Shown: piece by piece, positions 56,641-64,000 of the stretch | Layout of the letters: each line of letters starts with the position of its first letter | Position numbering within the stretch: the stretch's first letter is position 1 | DNA from: Acidovorax sp. SUPP3334 | GTDB taxonomy: Bacteria > Pseudomonadota > Gammaproteobacteria > Burkholderiales > Burkholderiaceae_C | Length of the DNA: 64,000 nucleotides | NCBI RefSeq assembly: GCF_030159055.1 | Contig: NZ_BQXQ01000009.1 | Location: forward strand, 1 to 64,000 | Direction: 5' to 3' | Notes under the pieces: model-generated | Database searches by the model: none | What the model was told of the DNA's origin: nothing | The model's input: the letters and a program-made list of their open reading frames with translations, nothing else | Program-made: the position numbers and the translations under genes

Positions 56641-57432
56641 ATGACTTTTCTGGCCATCGACGTCGGCAACACGCGCTTGAAATGGGCGATGTACGACGCA
56701 CCCCAGCCGGGCGCTGCGGTGCTCGCCCACGGCGCTGAATTTCTGGACAACATCGAACGGCTGGCGGAAAGCTCGTGGGCCGGGCTGCCTGTGCCCGAGC
56801 GCATGCTCGGATGCGTGGTGGCCGGCGATGCCGTCCGCCGCCGCGTCATGGAACAGATGGAGCTGTGGGACGTGCTGCCGCTGTGGGTGGTGTCGTCCGG
56901 ACAGGAAGCGGGGCTGATCAACGGCTACGACCATCCCACCCGGCTGGGCTCGGACCGCTGGGTGGCCATGATCGGCGCGCGCCACCGGCTTTTGGAGCAA
57001 GGCCCGGCGCGTCCGCTGATCGTGGTGATGGTCGGCACCGCTGTGACGGTCGAGGCCATCGATGCCGAAGGGCGCTTTCTGGGCGGGCTGATCCTGCCCG
57101 GCCACGGCATCATGCTGCGCGCCCTCGAAACCGGTACCGCGGGCCTGCACGTGCCCACGGGCGAAGTGCGCCTCTTTCCCACCAACACGAGCGATGCGCT
57201 CACGAGCGGGGGCACGTATGCCATCGCCGGCGCGGTGGAGCGCATGGTCCAGCACGTCACGCAGCATTGCGGCGAACCGCCGGCCTGCATGATGACCGGC
57301 GGCGCCGGCTGGAAGATGGCGCCCAGCATGACCCGGCCGTTCGACCTGGTCGAGAACCTGATTTTCGACGGCCTGCTGGCCATCGCCGCGCAGCGGTTCA
57401 CCGAGAGCATTCCCGACCGCGAACGCCGCTAG
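56641..57432 (+). CDS. coaX: Type III pantothenate kinase
   Basis: This 263-residue enzyme performs the first step of CoA synthesis. The N-terminal phosphate loop is [15 protein letters not shown], and [20 protein letters not shown] and [11 protein letters not shown] are further signatures, with TTGG-like MMTGGAGW near the end. It belongs to the acetate and sugar kinase/Hsp70 superfamily. It lies 12 bp before the end of the convergent TPR gene. Confidence 0.94.
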   Translation: MTFLAIDVGNTRLKWAMYDAPQPGAAVLAHGAEFLDNIERLAESSWAGLPVPERMLGCVVAGDAVRRRVMEQMELWDVLPLWVVSSGQEAGLINGYDHPTRLGSDRWVAMIGARHRLLEQGPARPLIVVMVGTAVTVEAIDAEGRFLGGLILPGHGIMLRALETGTAGLHVPTGEVRLFPTNTSDALTSGGTYAIAGAVERMVQHVTQHCGEPPACMMTGGAGWKMAPSMTRPFDLVENLIFDGLLAIAAQRFTESIPDRERR

Positions 57433-57444
57433 CTCGCCGGCGGC

Positions 57445-58221
57445 TCAGCCCTCGGCGAGTTCGATCTGGGCCAGTTCCACGCCCAGTTGCTCGAGCGCAT
57501 CGGCCGGCTGGGCGGCGGCGGCCTCTTCGTAAAGGCGCGTGGCGTCGTCCATGCGCTGGTCGCCCTCCAGGATGAGCAGCGCGTTCGCGTACTCGATCTT
57601 TCCGATCACAGACTCCGGATTGATGGCGAAGGCCTCTTCGAACAGCCGCAGGCTGCTGGCCTTGCGGGCGCCGTAGGTCATGCTGCCCACCATTTCACCG
57701 ACCTTGTCGATGATCTCGGCATGGAACACGGCCAGCGCGAGGCGCGCATCGGCATGGCGGGGCGACAGCACGATGGCCTGCTCCAGCGTCTTGCGCACGC
57801 GGCTGCCCAGGCCCTGCGCCATGGCCTTGGCCACGCTGATGCCCTGGCTGTAGCGGCCGATCGCGTAGGCGTGCCAGAACCAGGCGTTGGGATTGGCAGG
57901 CTCCACGCGCATCTGCTCGGCGGCCCGCTCGGCCGCCTCGGTCAGCAACTCAAGGCGGCGGTCTTCGTGCGGCTCCAGATAGTTGGCATACACGATGGCG
58001 GCCTTGTTGGCCACGGTGATGCCGGCACCGCCGGCGGCCAGCCCGGCGCGCGTGGCTTCTTCGAAGGCGCCCCGGTGGAACAGCACCCAGGCGTCCATCA
58101 CGGGGCCGTCGTCCGGGCAGGGCTCGGCATCGCCGGCATGCAGGCGGCTCCATTGGCTGCGCACCGAGGCGGCGGTGAAGGGAAAGGCGTCGGAGTTCGG
58201 GAAGGGCGTCCAGGGCTTCAC
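57445..58221 (-). CDS. TPR-repeat-like protein
   Basis: This 258-residue all-helical protein has TPR-type units (AWVLFHRGAFEEATRAGLAA; AWFWHAYAIGRYSQGISVAK; RHADARLALAVFHAEIIDKV). There is no signal peptide. The DNA is in the same direction as the TetR gene upstream (36 bp gap). It is likely a scaffold protein of unknown partner. Confidence 0.82.
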   Translation of the reverse strand: MKPWTPFPNSDAFPFTAASVRSQWSRLHAGDAEPCPDDGPVMDAWVLFHRGAFEEATRAGLAAGGAGITVANKAAIVYANYLEPHEDRRLELLTEAAERAAEQMRVEPANPNAWFWHAYAIGRYSQGISVAKAMAQGLGSRVRKTLEQAIVLSPRHADARLALAVFHAEIIDKVGEMVGSMTYGARKASSLRLFEEAFAINPESVIGKIEYANALLILEGDQRMDDATRLYEEAAAAQPADALEQLGVELAQIELAEG

Positions 58222-58257
58222 GGCAGGGCTCCTCGGGGCAATCGAAATGGCATCGGT

Positions 58258-58926
58258 TCAGGCGGCCACGGCCTGGGTGGTGTAGGCGCCGCTCAGCGCC
58301 TGCAGATGCTCGCGCTGGCTTGCCTCCAGGTAAGGCATGAGCAGATCCAGCACATGGTGCGCGCCGCGCAGCAGGGCGCTCTGGGCGCTTTCCGGTTCGA
58401 GGGCGTGCCGCGGATTGCTCACGTATTCGAAGCTGAGCCAGTACGTCAGCACCACGACCATGCTGGTGGCCATGGAGCCGGCATCGCGGGCACCCAGGCG
58501 CAGGGCGCCCGAACGCTCCATGCCGCTCAGCACGGCGCGCAGGGCGTGGGTCTTGCGGGTGAGCAGGGTCTGGAAGTGGGTTTCGAGCCGGCGGTTTCGG
58601 GACAGCAGGTCGTTCAGGTCGCGGTACAGGAAGCGGTACTGCCAGATCAGCTCGAACAGCGTGTGCAGGAAGAACCATGCATCTTCCACGTCGCGCACGC
58701 CATCGGCCGCGTCCAGCAGCTCGTTGAGAGCCGCCTCGTAGCGCGAGAACAGCACGTTGACCAGCTCGTCCTTGGCCGGGTAGTGGTAGTACAGGTTGCC
58801 GGGACTGATCCCCAGTTCAGCGGAAATCGCCGTGGTCGACACGTTGGGCTCGCCGAAGCGGTTGAACAGCTCCAGCGTGGACTCCAGAATGCGCTCGGCA
58901 GTGCGGCGCGGCGCTTTTTTCACCAT
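58258..58926 (-). CDS. TetR-family transcriptional regulator
   Basis: This 222-residue regulator has an N-terminal TetR HTH (RILESTLELFNRFGEPNVST, then ISAELGISPGNLYYHYPAKD) and a helical ligand domain. The LYYHYPAKDEL sequence is typical of fatty-acid-responsive members. It is upstream of the TPR gene and downstream of the phasin gene, all on the minus strand. It could bind near PHA or lipid genes; the target is unknown. Confidence 0.9.
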   Translation of the reverse strand: MVKKAPRRTAERILESTLELFNRFGEPNVSTTAISAELGISPGNLYYHYPAKDELVNVLFSRYEAALNELLDAADGVRDVEDAWFFLHTLFELIWQYRFLYRDLNDLLSRNRRLETHFQTLLTRKTHALRAVLSGMERSGALRLGARDAGSMATSMVVVLTYWLSFEYVSNPRHALEPESAQSALLRGAHHVLDLLMPYLEASQREHLQALSGAYTTQAVAA

Positions 58927-59078
58927 ATCGGCGGCCTCCCAGGCGGTGGGTGGTTGTCTCTTTCACCCACTCTAACCGAGGCAGCCCATCCGCACGGTGT
59001 TGCAGTGCATCATGCAAGGGATAGGCAGCCCTTTGGGATTCCCCGCTGAATGGTCCGCGCCGCCGGGCGAACGCCGCT

Positions 59079-59624
59079 TTATTCGGCCGGTGGTTTTGCG
59101 GTGCGGGGCCGCGCCGCGGCGGTCTTGCGGGCTGCGGTGGCGCGGCCGGTGGCCGGCTTGGCGGCACCGCGCTTCGCGGCGGGGCGGGGCGCCGCCTGCG
59201 CACTGGTGGCGGCCTCCAGCGCCTGGGTGAGGGCGTCGATGCGCTCGTGCAGGGCCTGCACTTCCCGGGCCGTGGGGACGCCGAGCCGCGCCAGCGCCTT
59301 GGCCACGCGGTCTTCGAAAATCGTCTCCAGCTTGTCCCACTGGCCGGCCGCACGCGTGCCGAACTGGCTGGCGGCACTGGTCATGCGCTCGGCGGCTTCG
59401 GACAGGCGCTCCTGCGCGGTGGACTGGGTCTTGCGCTGCATGGCGGCCCCTTCCTTGACCAGCGCTTCGAACACCTTGCCGCCTTCCTGCTGCGCCTTCG
59501 CGAAGGCGCCCAGGCCCGCGAGCCAGATCTGCTGCGCGGAGTCGCGCGCCTTGTTGCGGTACGAGTCGCCGGCGGTGGAATCGGTGTCGTCCGGGGCGTC
59601 GGGGTTCTTGGAAGATCGGGGCAT
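59079..59624 (-). CDS. Phasin-family PHA granule protein with histone-like tail
   Basis: In this 181-residue protein the N-terminal half is a phasin-type helix region (QQIWLAGLGAFAKAQQEGGK; VLVKEGAAMQRK-type). The C-terminal 40 residues are an Ala/Lys/Pro-rich tail (AKRGAAKPATGRATAARKTA), as in PhaF, whose tail binds DNA. It would coat PHA granules and possibly tie them to the nucleoid. Confidence 0.88.
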   Translation of the reverse strand: MPRSSKNPDAPDDTDSTAGDSYRNKARDSAQQIWLAGLGAFAKAQQEGGKVFEALVKEGAAMQRKTQSTAQERLSEAAERMTSAASQFGTRAAGQWDKLETIFEDRVAKALARLGVPTAREVQALHERIDALTQALEAATSAQAAPRPAAKRGAAKPATGRATAARKTAAARPRTAKPPAE

Positions 59625-59870
59625 GGGCTTTTCCTTCGGGGCGTCAACGGCGCCGCCCGGGTTCTGGCGGCATCGGCCCTGACTTTACGGGCGCCCGCCC
59701 GTGCTTGTGTAGTGAGCCGCCACTAAACATGCACGGCACACGCAACACGCGCGGCACACGCGCGGCATCGCCCGGCGATGTGGCGCTGCAGCTGGTAACA
59801 GCGCCGCGGCGTGCGATGGGATAATCCCCCGCTTTGCCACAGCGGCGCCTTGAGCGACCCCCCCTTTCCC

Positions 59871-60956
59871 ATGATTCTCGTCACCGGCGGCGCGGGCTTT
59901 ATCGGCGCCAACTTCGTTCTGGACTGGCTGGCCTCGGGCGACGAGCCCGTGGTCAACCTGGACAAGCTCACGTACGCAGGCAACCTGCAAAACCTGGCGA
60001 GCGCGCAGGGCGACAGCCGGCATGTCTTCGTGCAAGGCGATATCGGCGACACGGCGCTCTTGCAAAAGCTGTTCGCCGAGCACCGGCCCCGGGCCGTCGT
60101 CAACTTCGCCGCCGAGTCGCATGTGGACCGGTCCATCCACGGGCCGGAAGATTTCATCCAGACCAATGTGGTCGGCACGTTTCGCCTGCTGGAGGCCACC
60201 CGCCAGCACTGGCATGCGCTGCCCGAGGGCGAGAAAGCCGCTTTCCGCTTTCTGCACGTGTCCACCGACGAGGTCTACGGCACGCTGTCGGCCGGCGACC
60301 CGGCGTTCGCCGAAACGCACGCTTACGAGCCCAACAGCCCGTACTCGGCCAGCAAGGCTGCCAGCGACCACCTGGTGCGCGCCTGGCACCACACCTACGG
60401 CCTGCCGGTGCTCACCACCAACTGCAGCAACAACTACGGGCCGTATCACTTCCCTGAAAAACTCATCCCCTTGATGATCGTGAACGCCCTCGCGGGCAAG
60501 CCGCTGCCCGTGTATGGCGATGGCATGCAGATCCGCGACTGGCTGTACGTGAAGGACCACTGCAGTGCGATCCGGCGCGTGCTGCAAGGGGGCGCTCTGG
60601 GCGAGACCTACAACGTGGGCGGCTGGAACGAAAAGCCCAACATCGAGATCGTGCGCGCGGTCTGCGCGCTGCTCGACGAGCTTCGCCCCCGCGCCGACGG
60701 CCAGAGCTACGCCGCGCAGATCCATTACGTGCAGGACCGCCCCGGCCATGACCGCCGCTACGCCATCGACGCCCGCAAGATCGAGCGCGAACTGGGCTGG
60801 AAGCCGGCCGAAACCTTCGAGACCGGCATTCGCAAGACGGTGCAGTGGTACCTTGACAACCCCGACTGGGTGGCCGCGGTGACGAGCGGCGCTTACCGCG
60901 ACTGGGTGCGCACGCAGTACCAGGCGGCCCCCGACGCCCTGGCAGCCCGCGCATGA
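59871..60956 (+). CDS. rfbB: dTDP-glucose 4,6-dehydratase
   Basis: This 361-residue SDR enzyme has NAD motif [11 protein letters not shown], the YSASKAASD catalytic Tyr-Lys, and [18 protein letters not shown]. The start at 59871 (MILVTGG) was chosen on the Rossmann motif. It carries out the second step to dTDP-L-rhamnose and overlaps rfbD by ATGA. Confidence 0.96.
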   Translation: MILVTGGAGFIGANFVLDWLASGDEPVVNLDKLTYAGNLQNLASAQGDSRHVFVQGDIGDTALLQKLFAEHRPRAVVNFAAESHVDRSIHGPEDFIQTNVVGTFRLLEATRQHWHALPEGEKAAFRFLHVSTDEVYGTLSAGDPAFAETHAYEPNSPYSASKAASDHLVRAWHHTYGLPVLTTNCSNNYGPYHFPEKLIPLMIVNALAGKPLPVYGDGMQIRDWLYVKDHCSAIRRVLQGGALGETYNVGGWNEKPNIEIVRAVCALLDELRPRADGQSYAAQIHYVQDRPGHDRRYAIDARKIERELGWKPAETFETGIRKTVQWYLDNPDWVAAVTSGAYRDWVRTQYQAAPDALAARA

Positions 60957-61843
60957 ACGTTCTTCTTTTCGGCAAAGGCGGCCAGGTCGGCTGGGAACTG
61001 CAGCGCAGCCTGTCGGTGCTCGGCACCGTCACCGCGCTGGACCACGACAGCACCGACCACTGCGGCAACTTCGCCGACCCCTCGGGCATCGTGGAGACCG
61101 TGCGGGCGCTGCGCCCGGACGTGATCGTGAACGCCGCCGCGCACACGGCCGTGGACAAGGCCGAGAGCGAGCCCGAATTGGCCCGCACGCTCAATGCCAC
61201 CACCCCGGGCGTGCTGGCCCAGGAGGCCGCGCGCATCGGCGCCTGGCTGGTGCACTACAGCACCGACTACGTGTTCGACGGCAGCGGCGATCGCCCGTGG
61301 GTGGAGGGCGACATGCCCGCGCCGCTGTCCGTGTACGGGCACACCAAGCTGGAGGGTGAAACGCTCATCCGGGAAAGCGGCGCCCGCCACCTCATCCTGC
61401 GCACGAGCTGGGTCTATGCGGCCCGCGGCGGCAACTTCGCCAAGACGATGCTGCGGCTGGCCCAGGAGCGCGATCGGCTGACGGTCATCGACGACCAGTG
61501 GGGCGCCCCGACCGGCGCCGACCTGATCGCCGACGTCACGGCGCACGCCATCCGCCACCTGCAGCAGCGCCCGGAAGATGCGGGCCTGTACCACTTGGTG
61601 GCCAGTGGCGAAACCAACTGGCATGCCTATGCAAAATACGTGCTGGCGCAAGCAGCACTAGGGGGTGATGCTATGAAAATAGTAGCAAAAGAAGTCGCGG
61701 CCGTGCCGACGAGTTCGTTTCCCACACCGGCCGTGCGTCCGCACAACTCGCGGCTCGATACCCGCCGGCTGCAGTCCACCTTCGGCCTCGTGCTGCCGCA
61801 CTGGCAGACGGGCGTGTCGCGCATGCTTGCCGAAATCCTTTAG
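60953..61843 (+). CDS. rfbD: dTDP-4-dehydrorhamnose reductase
   Basis: This 296-residue SDR reductase performs the last step to dTDP-L-rhamnose. The nucleotide motif is [20 protein letters not shown], and the catalytic region is [10 protein letters not shown] with the Tyr-Lys pair. A dispersed palindrome is inserted in frame near residues 239-245 ([12 protein letters not shown]), in the otherwise conserved C-terminal substrate region before [15 protein letters not shown]. Confidence 0.95.
   Translation: MNVLLFGKGGQVGWELQRSLSVLGTVTALDHDSTDHCGNFADPSGIVETVRALRPDVIVNAAAHTAVDKAESEPELARTLNATTPGVLAQEAARIGAWLVHYSTDYVFDGSGDRPWVEGDMPAPLSVYGHTKLEGETLIRESGARHLILRTSWVYAARGGNFAKTMLRLAQERDRLTVIDDQWGAPTGADLIADVTAHAIRHLQQRPEDAGLYHLVASGETNWHAYAKYVLAQAALGGDAMKIVAKEVAAVPTSSFPTPAVRPHNSRLDTRRLQSTFGLVLPHWQTGVSRMLAEIL
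61669..61687. repeat. Dispersed palindrome copy, in frame inside rfbD
   Basis: TGCTATGAAAATAGTAGCA, followed by AAAGAAG, shows TGCTA/TAGCA arms. It is translated as AMKIVAKE within the reductase C-terminal domain. Confidence 0.7.
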
Positions 61844-61867
61844 CACCAAGCCAGAGAGAAAGCACCC

Positions 61868-62752
61868 ATGACCACACGCAAGGGCATCGTCCTCGCCGGC
61901 GGTTCGGGCACCCGCCTGCACCCGGCCACGCTCGCCATCAGCAAGCAGTTGCTGCCGGTGTACGACAAACCCATGATCTATTACCCGCTCAGCACGCTCA
62001 TGCTGGCGGGCATCCGCGAAATCCTCGTTATCAGCACGCCGCAGGACACGCCGCGCTTCGAGCAGCTGCTGGGCGACGGGAGCCAGTGGGGCATTCAACT
62101 GAGCTATGCCGTGCAGCCCAGTCCCGACGGGCTGGCCCAGGCGTTTCTGATCGGCGAGGCGTTCCTGGCCGGCAGCCCCAGCGCGCTGGTGCTGGGCGAC
62201 AACATCTTCCATGGCCATGACTTCGAGGATCTGCTGCGCAGTGCCCTGCGGCGCGAGGAGGGCGCCAGCGTGTTCGCCTACCACGTGCAGGACCCCGAAC
62301 GCTACGGCGTGGCCGAGTTCGATGCCCAGGGCAAGGTGCTCTCCATCGAAGAAAAGCCCAAGGCCCCGAAGTCCAGCTATGCGGTCACGGGGCTGTATTT
62401 CTACGATGCGCAGGTGGTGGAACTCGCCAAGCGCCTGAAGCCGTCCGCACGGGGCGAACTCGAGATCACCGACCTGAACCGCCTGTACCTGGAGCAGGAC
62501 GGGCTGCATGTCGAGATCATGGGGCGCGGCTATGCCTGGCTCGATACCGGCACGCATGAAAGCCTGCTGGAAGCCGGGCAGTTCATCGCCACGCTGGAGC
62601 ACCGGCAGGGCCTGAAGATCGCCTGCCCCGAAGAAATCGCGTGGCGCAACGGATTCATCGACGATGCGCAACTGGCGCGGCTGGCGCAGCCACTGTCCAA
62701 GAACGGCTACGGCCAGTACCTGCAGCGGTTGCTCAAGGAGCCCCGCGACTAG
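61868..62752 (+). CDS. rfbA: Glucose-1-phosphate thymidylyltransferase
   Basis: This 294-residue enzyme makes dTDP-glucose. The signature [20 protein letters not shown] and [19 protein letters not shown] are at the N-terminus; [15 protein letters not shown] and [20 protein letters not shown] follow. It lies 24 bp after rfbD and is the third gene in rfbBDAC. Confidence 0.96.
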   Translation: MTTRKGIVLAGGSGTRLHPATLAISKQLLPVYDKPMIYYPLSTLMLAGIREILVISTPQDTPRFEQLLGDGSQWGIQLSYAVQPSPDGLAQAFLIGEAFLAGSPSALVLGDNIFHGHDFEDLLRSALRREEGASVFAYHVQDPERYGVAEFDAQGKVLSIEEKPKAPKSSYAVTGLYFYDAQVVELAKRLKPSARGELEITDLNRLYLEQDGLHVEIMGRGYAWLDTGTHESLLEAGQFIATLEHRQGLKIACPEEIAWRNGFIDDAQLARLAQPLSKNGYGQYLQRLLKEPRD

Positions 62753-62840
62753 CGGCTCCTGCGGGCGCTGCGCTGTTCCGGCGCCGCGCCGTGCGGTTTT
62801 CTTCCGATCTGTTTCCCCTTCTTTCGCTGTTGGCCCATCC

Positions 62841-63386
62841 ATGAACGTCACCCCTACCCGCATTCCCGACGTCGTCCTCATCGAGCCCAAGGTGTTCGGC
62901 GATGCGCGCGGCTTCTTCTTCGAAAGTTTCAACCAGCGCGCGTTCGACGAAGCCACCGGAACGCGCCATGCGTTCGTGCAGGACAACCACAGCCGCAGCG
63001 CCCGTGGCGTGCTGCGCGGCCTGCATTACCAGCTCTTGCAGCCGCAGGGCAAGCTGGTGCGCGTGGTGCGCGGCACCGTGTTCGATGTGGCGGTGGATCT
63101 GCGCAAGAGCTCGCCCACGTTCGGCCAGTGGGTCGGCGAGGAATTGAGCGAGGACAACCAGCGCCAGCTGTGGGTGCCGCCCGGCTTCGGCCACGGCTTC
63201 GTGGTGCTCAGCGAGAGCGCGGACTTCCTCTACAAGACCACCGACTACTACGCGCCCGAGCATGAGCGCTGCATCGCCTGGAACGACCCGGCGCTGGCCA
63301 TCGACTGGCGTTTCGAGGGCGAGCCCAGCCTGTCCGCCAAGGACATGAAGGGCTTGCCGCTGGCGCAGGCCGACGTCTTCGCCTGA
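62841..63386 (+). CDS. rfbC: dTDP-4-dehydrorhamnose 3,5-epimerase
   Basis: This 181-residue cupin epimerase has a catalytic His in VLRGLHYQLLQPQGKLVRV and the Tyr/Asp region SADFLYKTTDYYAPEHERCI. The start MNVTPTRIPDVVLIEPKVFG is canonical. It is the last gene of rfbBDAC, which together supplies dTDP-L-rhamnose for O-antigen or exopolysaccharide. Confidence 0.96.
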   Translation: MNVTPTRIPDVVLIEPKVFGDARGFFFESFNQRAFDEATGTRHAFVQDNHSRSARGVLRGLHYQLLQPQGKLVRVVRGTVFDVAVDLRKSSPTFGQWVGEELSEDNQRQLWVPPGFGHGFVVLSESADFLYKTTDYYAPEHERCIAWNDPALAIDWRFEGEPSLSAKDMKGLPLAQADVFA

Positions 63387-63420
63387 GAAGGTGCGCCACC
63401 GTGCCGCCGGTGCCGCCGTG

Positions 63421-64000
63421 CTATGGCTTGGGCGCCTCCAGCGTCCGCTGCACGGCGCGGTAGAGGTGGTCCGAGCCGAACTTCGCGTTGTCGGGGTCGA
63501 ACGAAAAAATGTTGTGCCCCCGCGGCACCAGCGCACCGTTCCAGCGCGGCTCGGCGAAGAACGATAGAAAGTCGGCCCCGTGCCGGGCATGCGCATCGAA
63601 AACGCGCCGCAGCGATGGGCCATCCATGGCCTTCAAAGGATGGAACTCGGTGATGCCGTAGCGGCGGTGGCCGTTGCGGCCCAGCCAATCGAAATAGGAA
63701 TGCCCGTAGGTCGGCTCGCCATAAAGGCTCACGCCCAGGCGCATGCCGTCCAGCGGCTGCAGCGATGCCTGGATCGCAAACTTGTTTTCATCCCATCCCG
63801 GGTTCGTGAATGGGACGATCTGGTGCGTGTAGCGCGGCACGCCGGCCAGGCACGAGCGCGCTACTTCGCCGTCGAAATACCGGAGATAGTCCACCACCTG
63901 CTGCGCGCGGAACTCATGCCACAGCGGCACCAGCGGGTTGTAGTAGTACGACGATGCATCCCTGGGCGTGTCGATGTGGGCCTGTACGGCAGGACTGGCG
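63421..64000 (-). CDS. Unidentified protein, C-terminal 193 residues (continues beyond window)
   Basis: The frame is open at the right edge (about 193 codons; ASPAVQAHIDTPRDASS...), so the start is outside the window. It contains YYYNPLVPLWHEFRAQQVVD, YFDGEVARSCLAGVPRYTHQ, VSLYGEPTYGHSYFDWLG and FHPLKAMDGPSLRRVFDAHA. The aromatic- and Trp-rich segments around FNP/YGEP suggest a glycoside-hydrolase-like catalytic domain, but I cannot assign a family. It is convergent with the rfb operon and may act in polysaccharide metabolism. Confidence 0.75.
   Translation of the reverse strand, partial: ASPAVQAHIDTPRDASSYYYNPLVPLWHEFRAQQVVDYLRYFDGEVARSCLAGVPRYTHQIVPFTNPGWDENKFAIQASLQPLDGMRLGVSLYGEPTYGHSYFDWLGRNGHRRYGITEFHPLKAMDGPSLRRVFDAHARHGADFLSFFAEPRWNGALVPRGHNIFSFDPDNAKFGSDHLYRAVQRTLEAPKP

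Overview
The window is high-GC DNA, about 65-70% G+C where I counted, with dense gene packing and ATGA/GTGA start-stop overlaps. Its gene content points to a betaproteobacterium of the Comamonadaceae, most likely Acidovorax/Paracidovorax: a PHA phasin, Bug-type binding protein, homogentisate-pathway genes, the corC-lnt and glyQS-gmhB-plsC runs, a T6SS VgrG/Rhs locus, and a plant-inducible-promoter (PIP)-like box before a proline-rich protein. The genus is an inference.

Layout. 1-9109 (minus strand) is a T6SS effector locus: vgrG, a PAAR-Rhs effector with a low-GC toxin tip, a membrane immunity candidate, a lipoprotein, an orphan Rhs tail with its own immunity candidate, and the start of a second Rhs gene whose first 125 bp are identical to the first. 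9287-13274 is an otsB/GH15/otsA trehalose operon. 13400-19879 is housekeeping: trxC, cca, a GST, 5-FCL and a lytic transglycosylase. 19921-22315 is an AT-rich two-gene island bounded by a 201-bp IS remnant and a complete IS5-family copy. 22365-29604 is a ribose operon (rbsB-A-C-R-K-D plus a metallo-beta-lactamase-fold gene) preceded by five tandem 12-bp operator palindromes. 30111-34067 holds fadD, an alpha/beta hydrolase and a candidate type III effector. 34297-39447 is phenylalanine/tyrosine catabolism (phhA, Bug, hppD, an Lrp-type regulator) enclosing a decayed lipase-foldase pair. 39616-43010 is a GNAT protein, corC and lnt. 43085-49316 holds a LysR regulator, L-asparaginase, fabA-fabB, a TsdA-like dihaem cytochrome and a gene stopped by an early TAA. 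49560-55858 is glyQ, glyS, gmhB, plsC, a YgjP-type peptidase and a rhodanese. 55977-59624 is kbp, coaX, a TPR protein, a TetR regulator and a phasin. 59871-63386 is rfbBDAC for dTDP-L-rhamnose, followed by the 3' part of an unidentified gene.

Most unusual signals: the modular Rhs toxin/immunity array; a sharp 380-bp, 45% GC in-frame mosaic inside glyS; a dispersed 17-19-bp palindrome (TGCTAT...ATAGCA type) found in frame inside several genes; the five-copy operator array before rbsB; a PIP-box-like site before a repetitive Pro/Gln-rich protein; the IS-bounded AT-rich pair that looks like a toxin and immunity gene; and four decayed or frame-broken genes (lipase, foldase, a DUF4124-like protein, a DUF7079-like protein).
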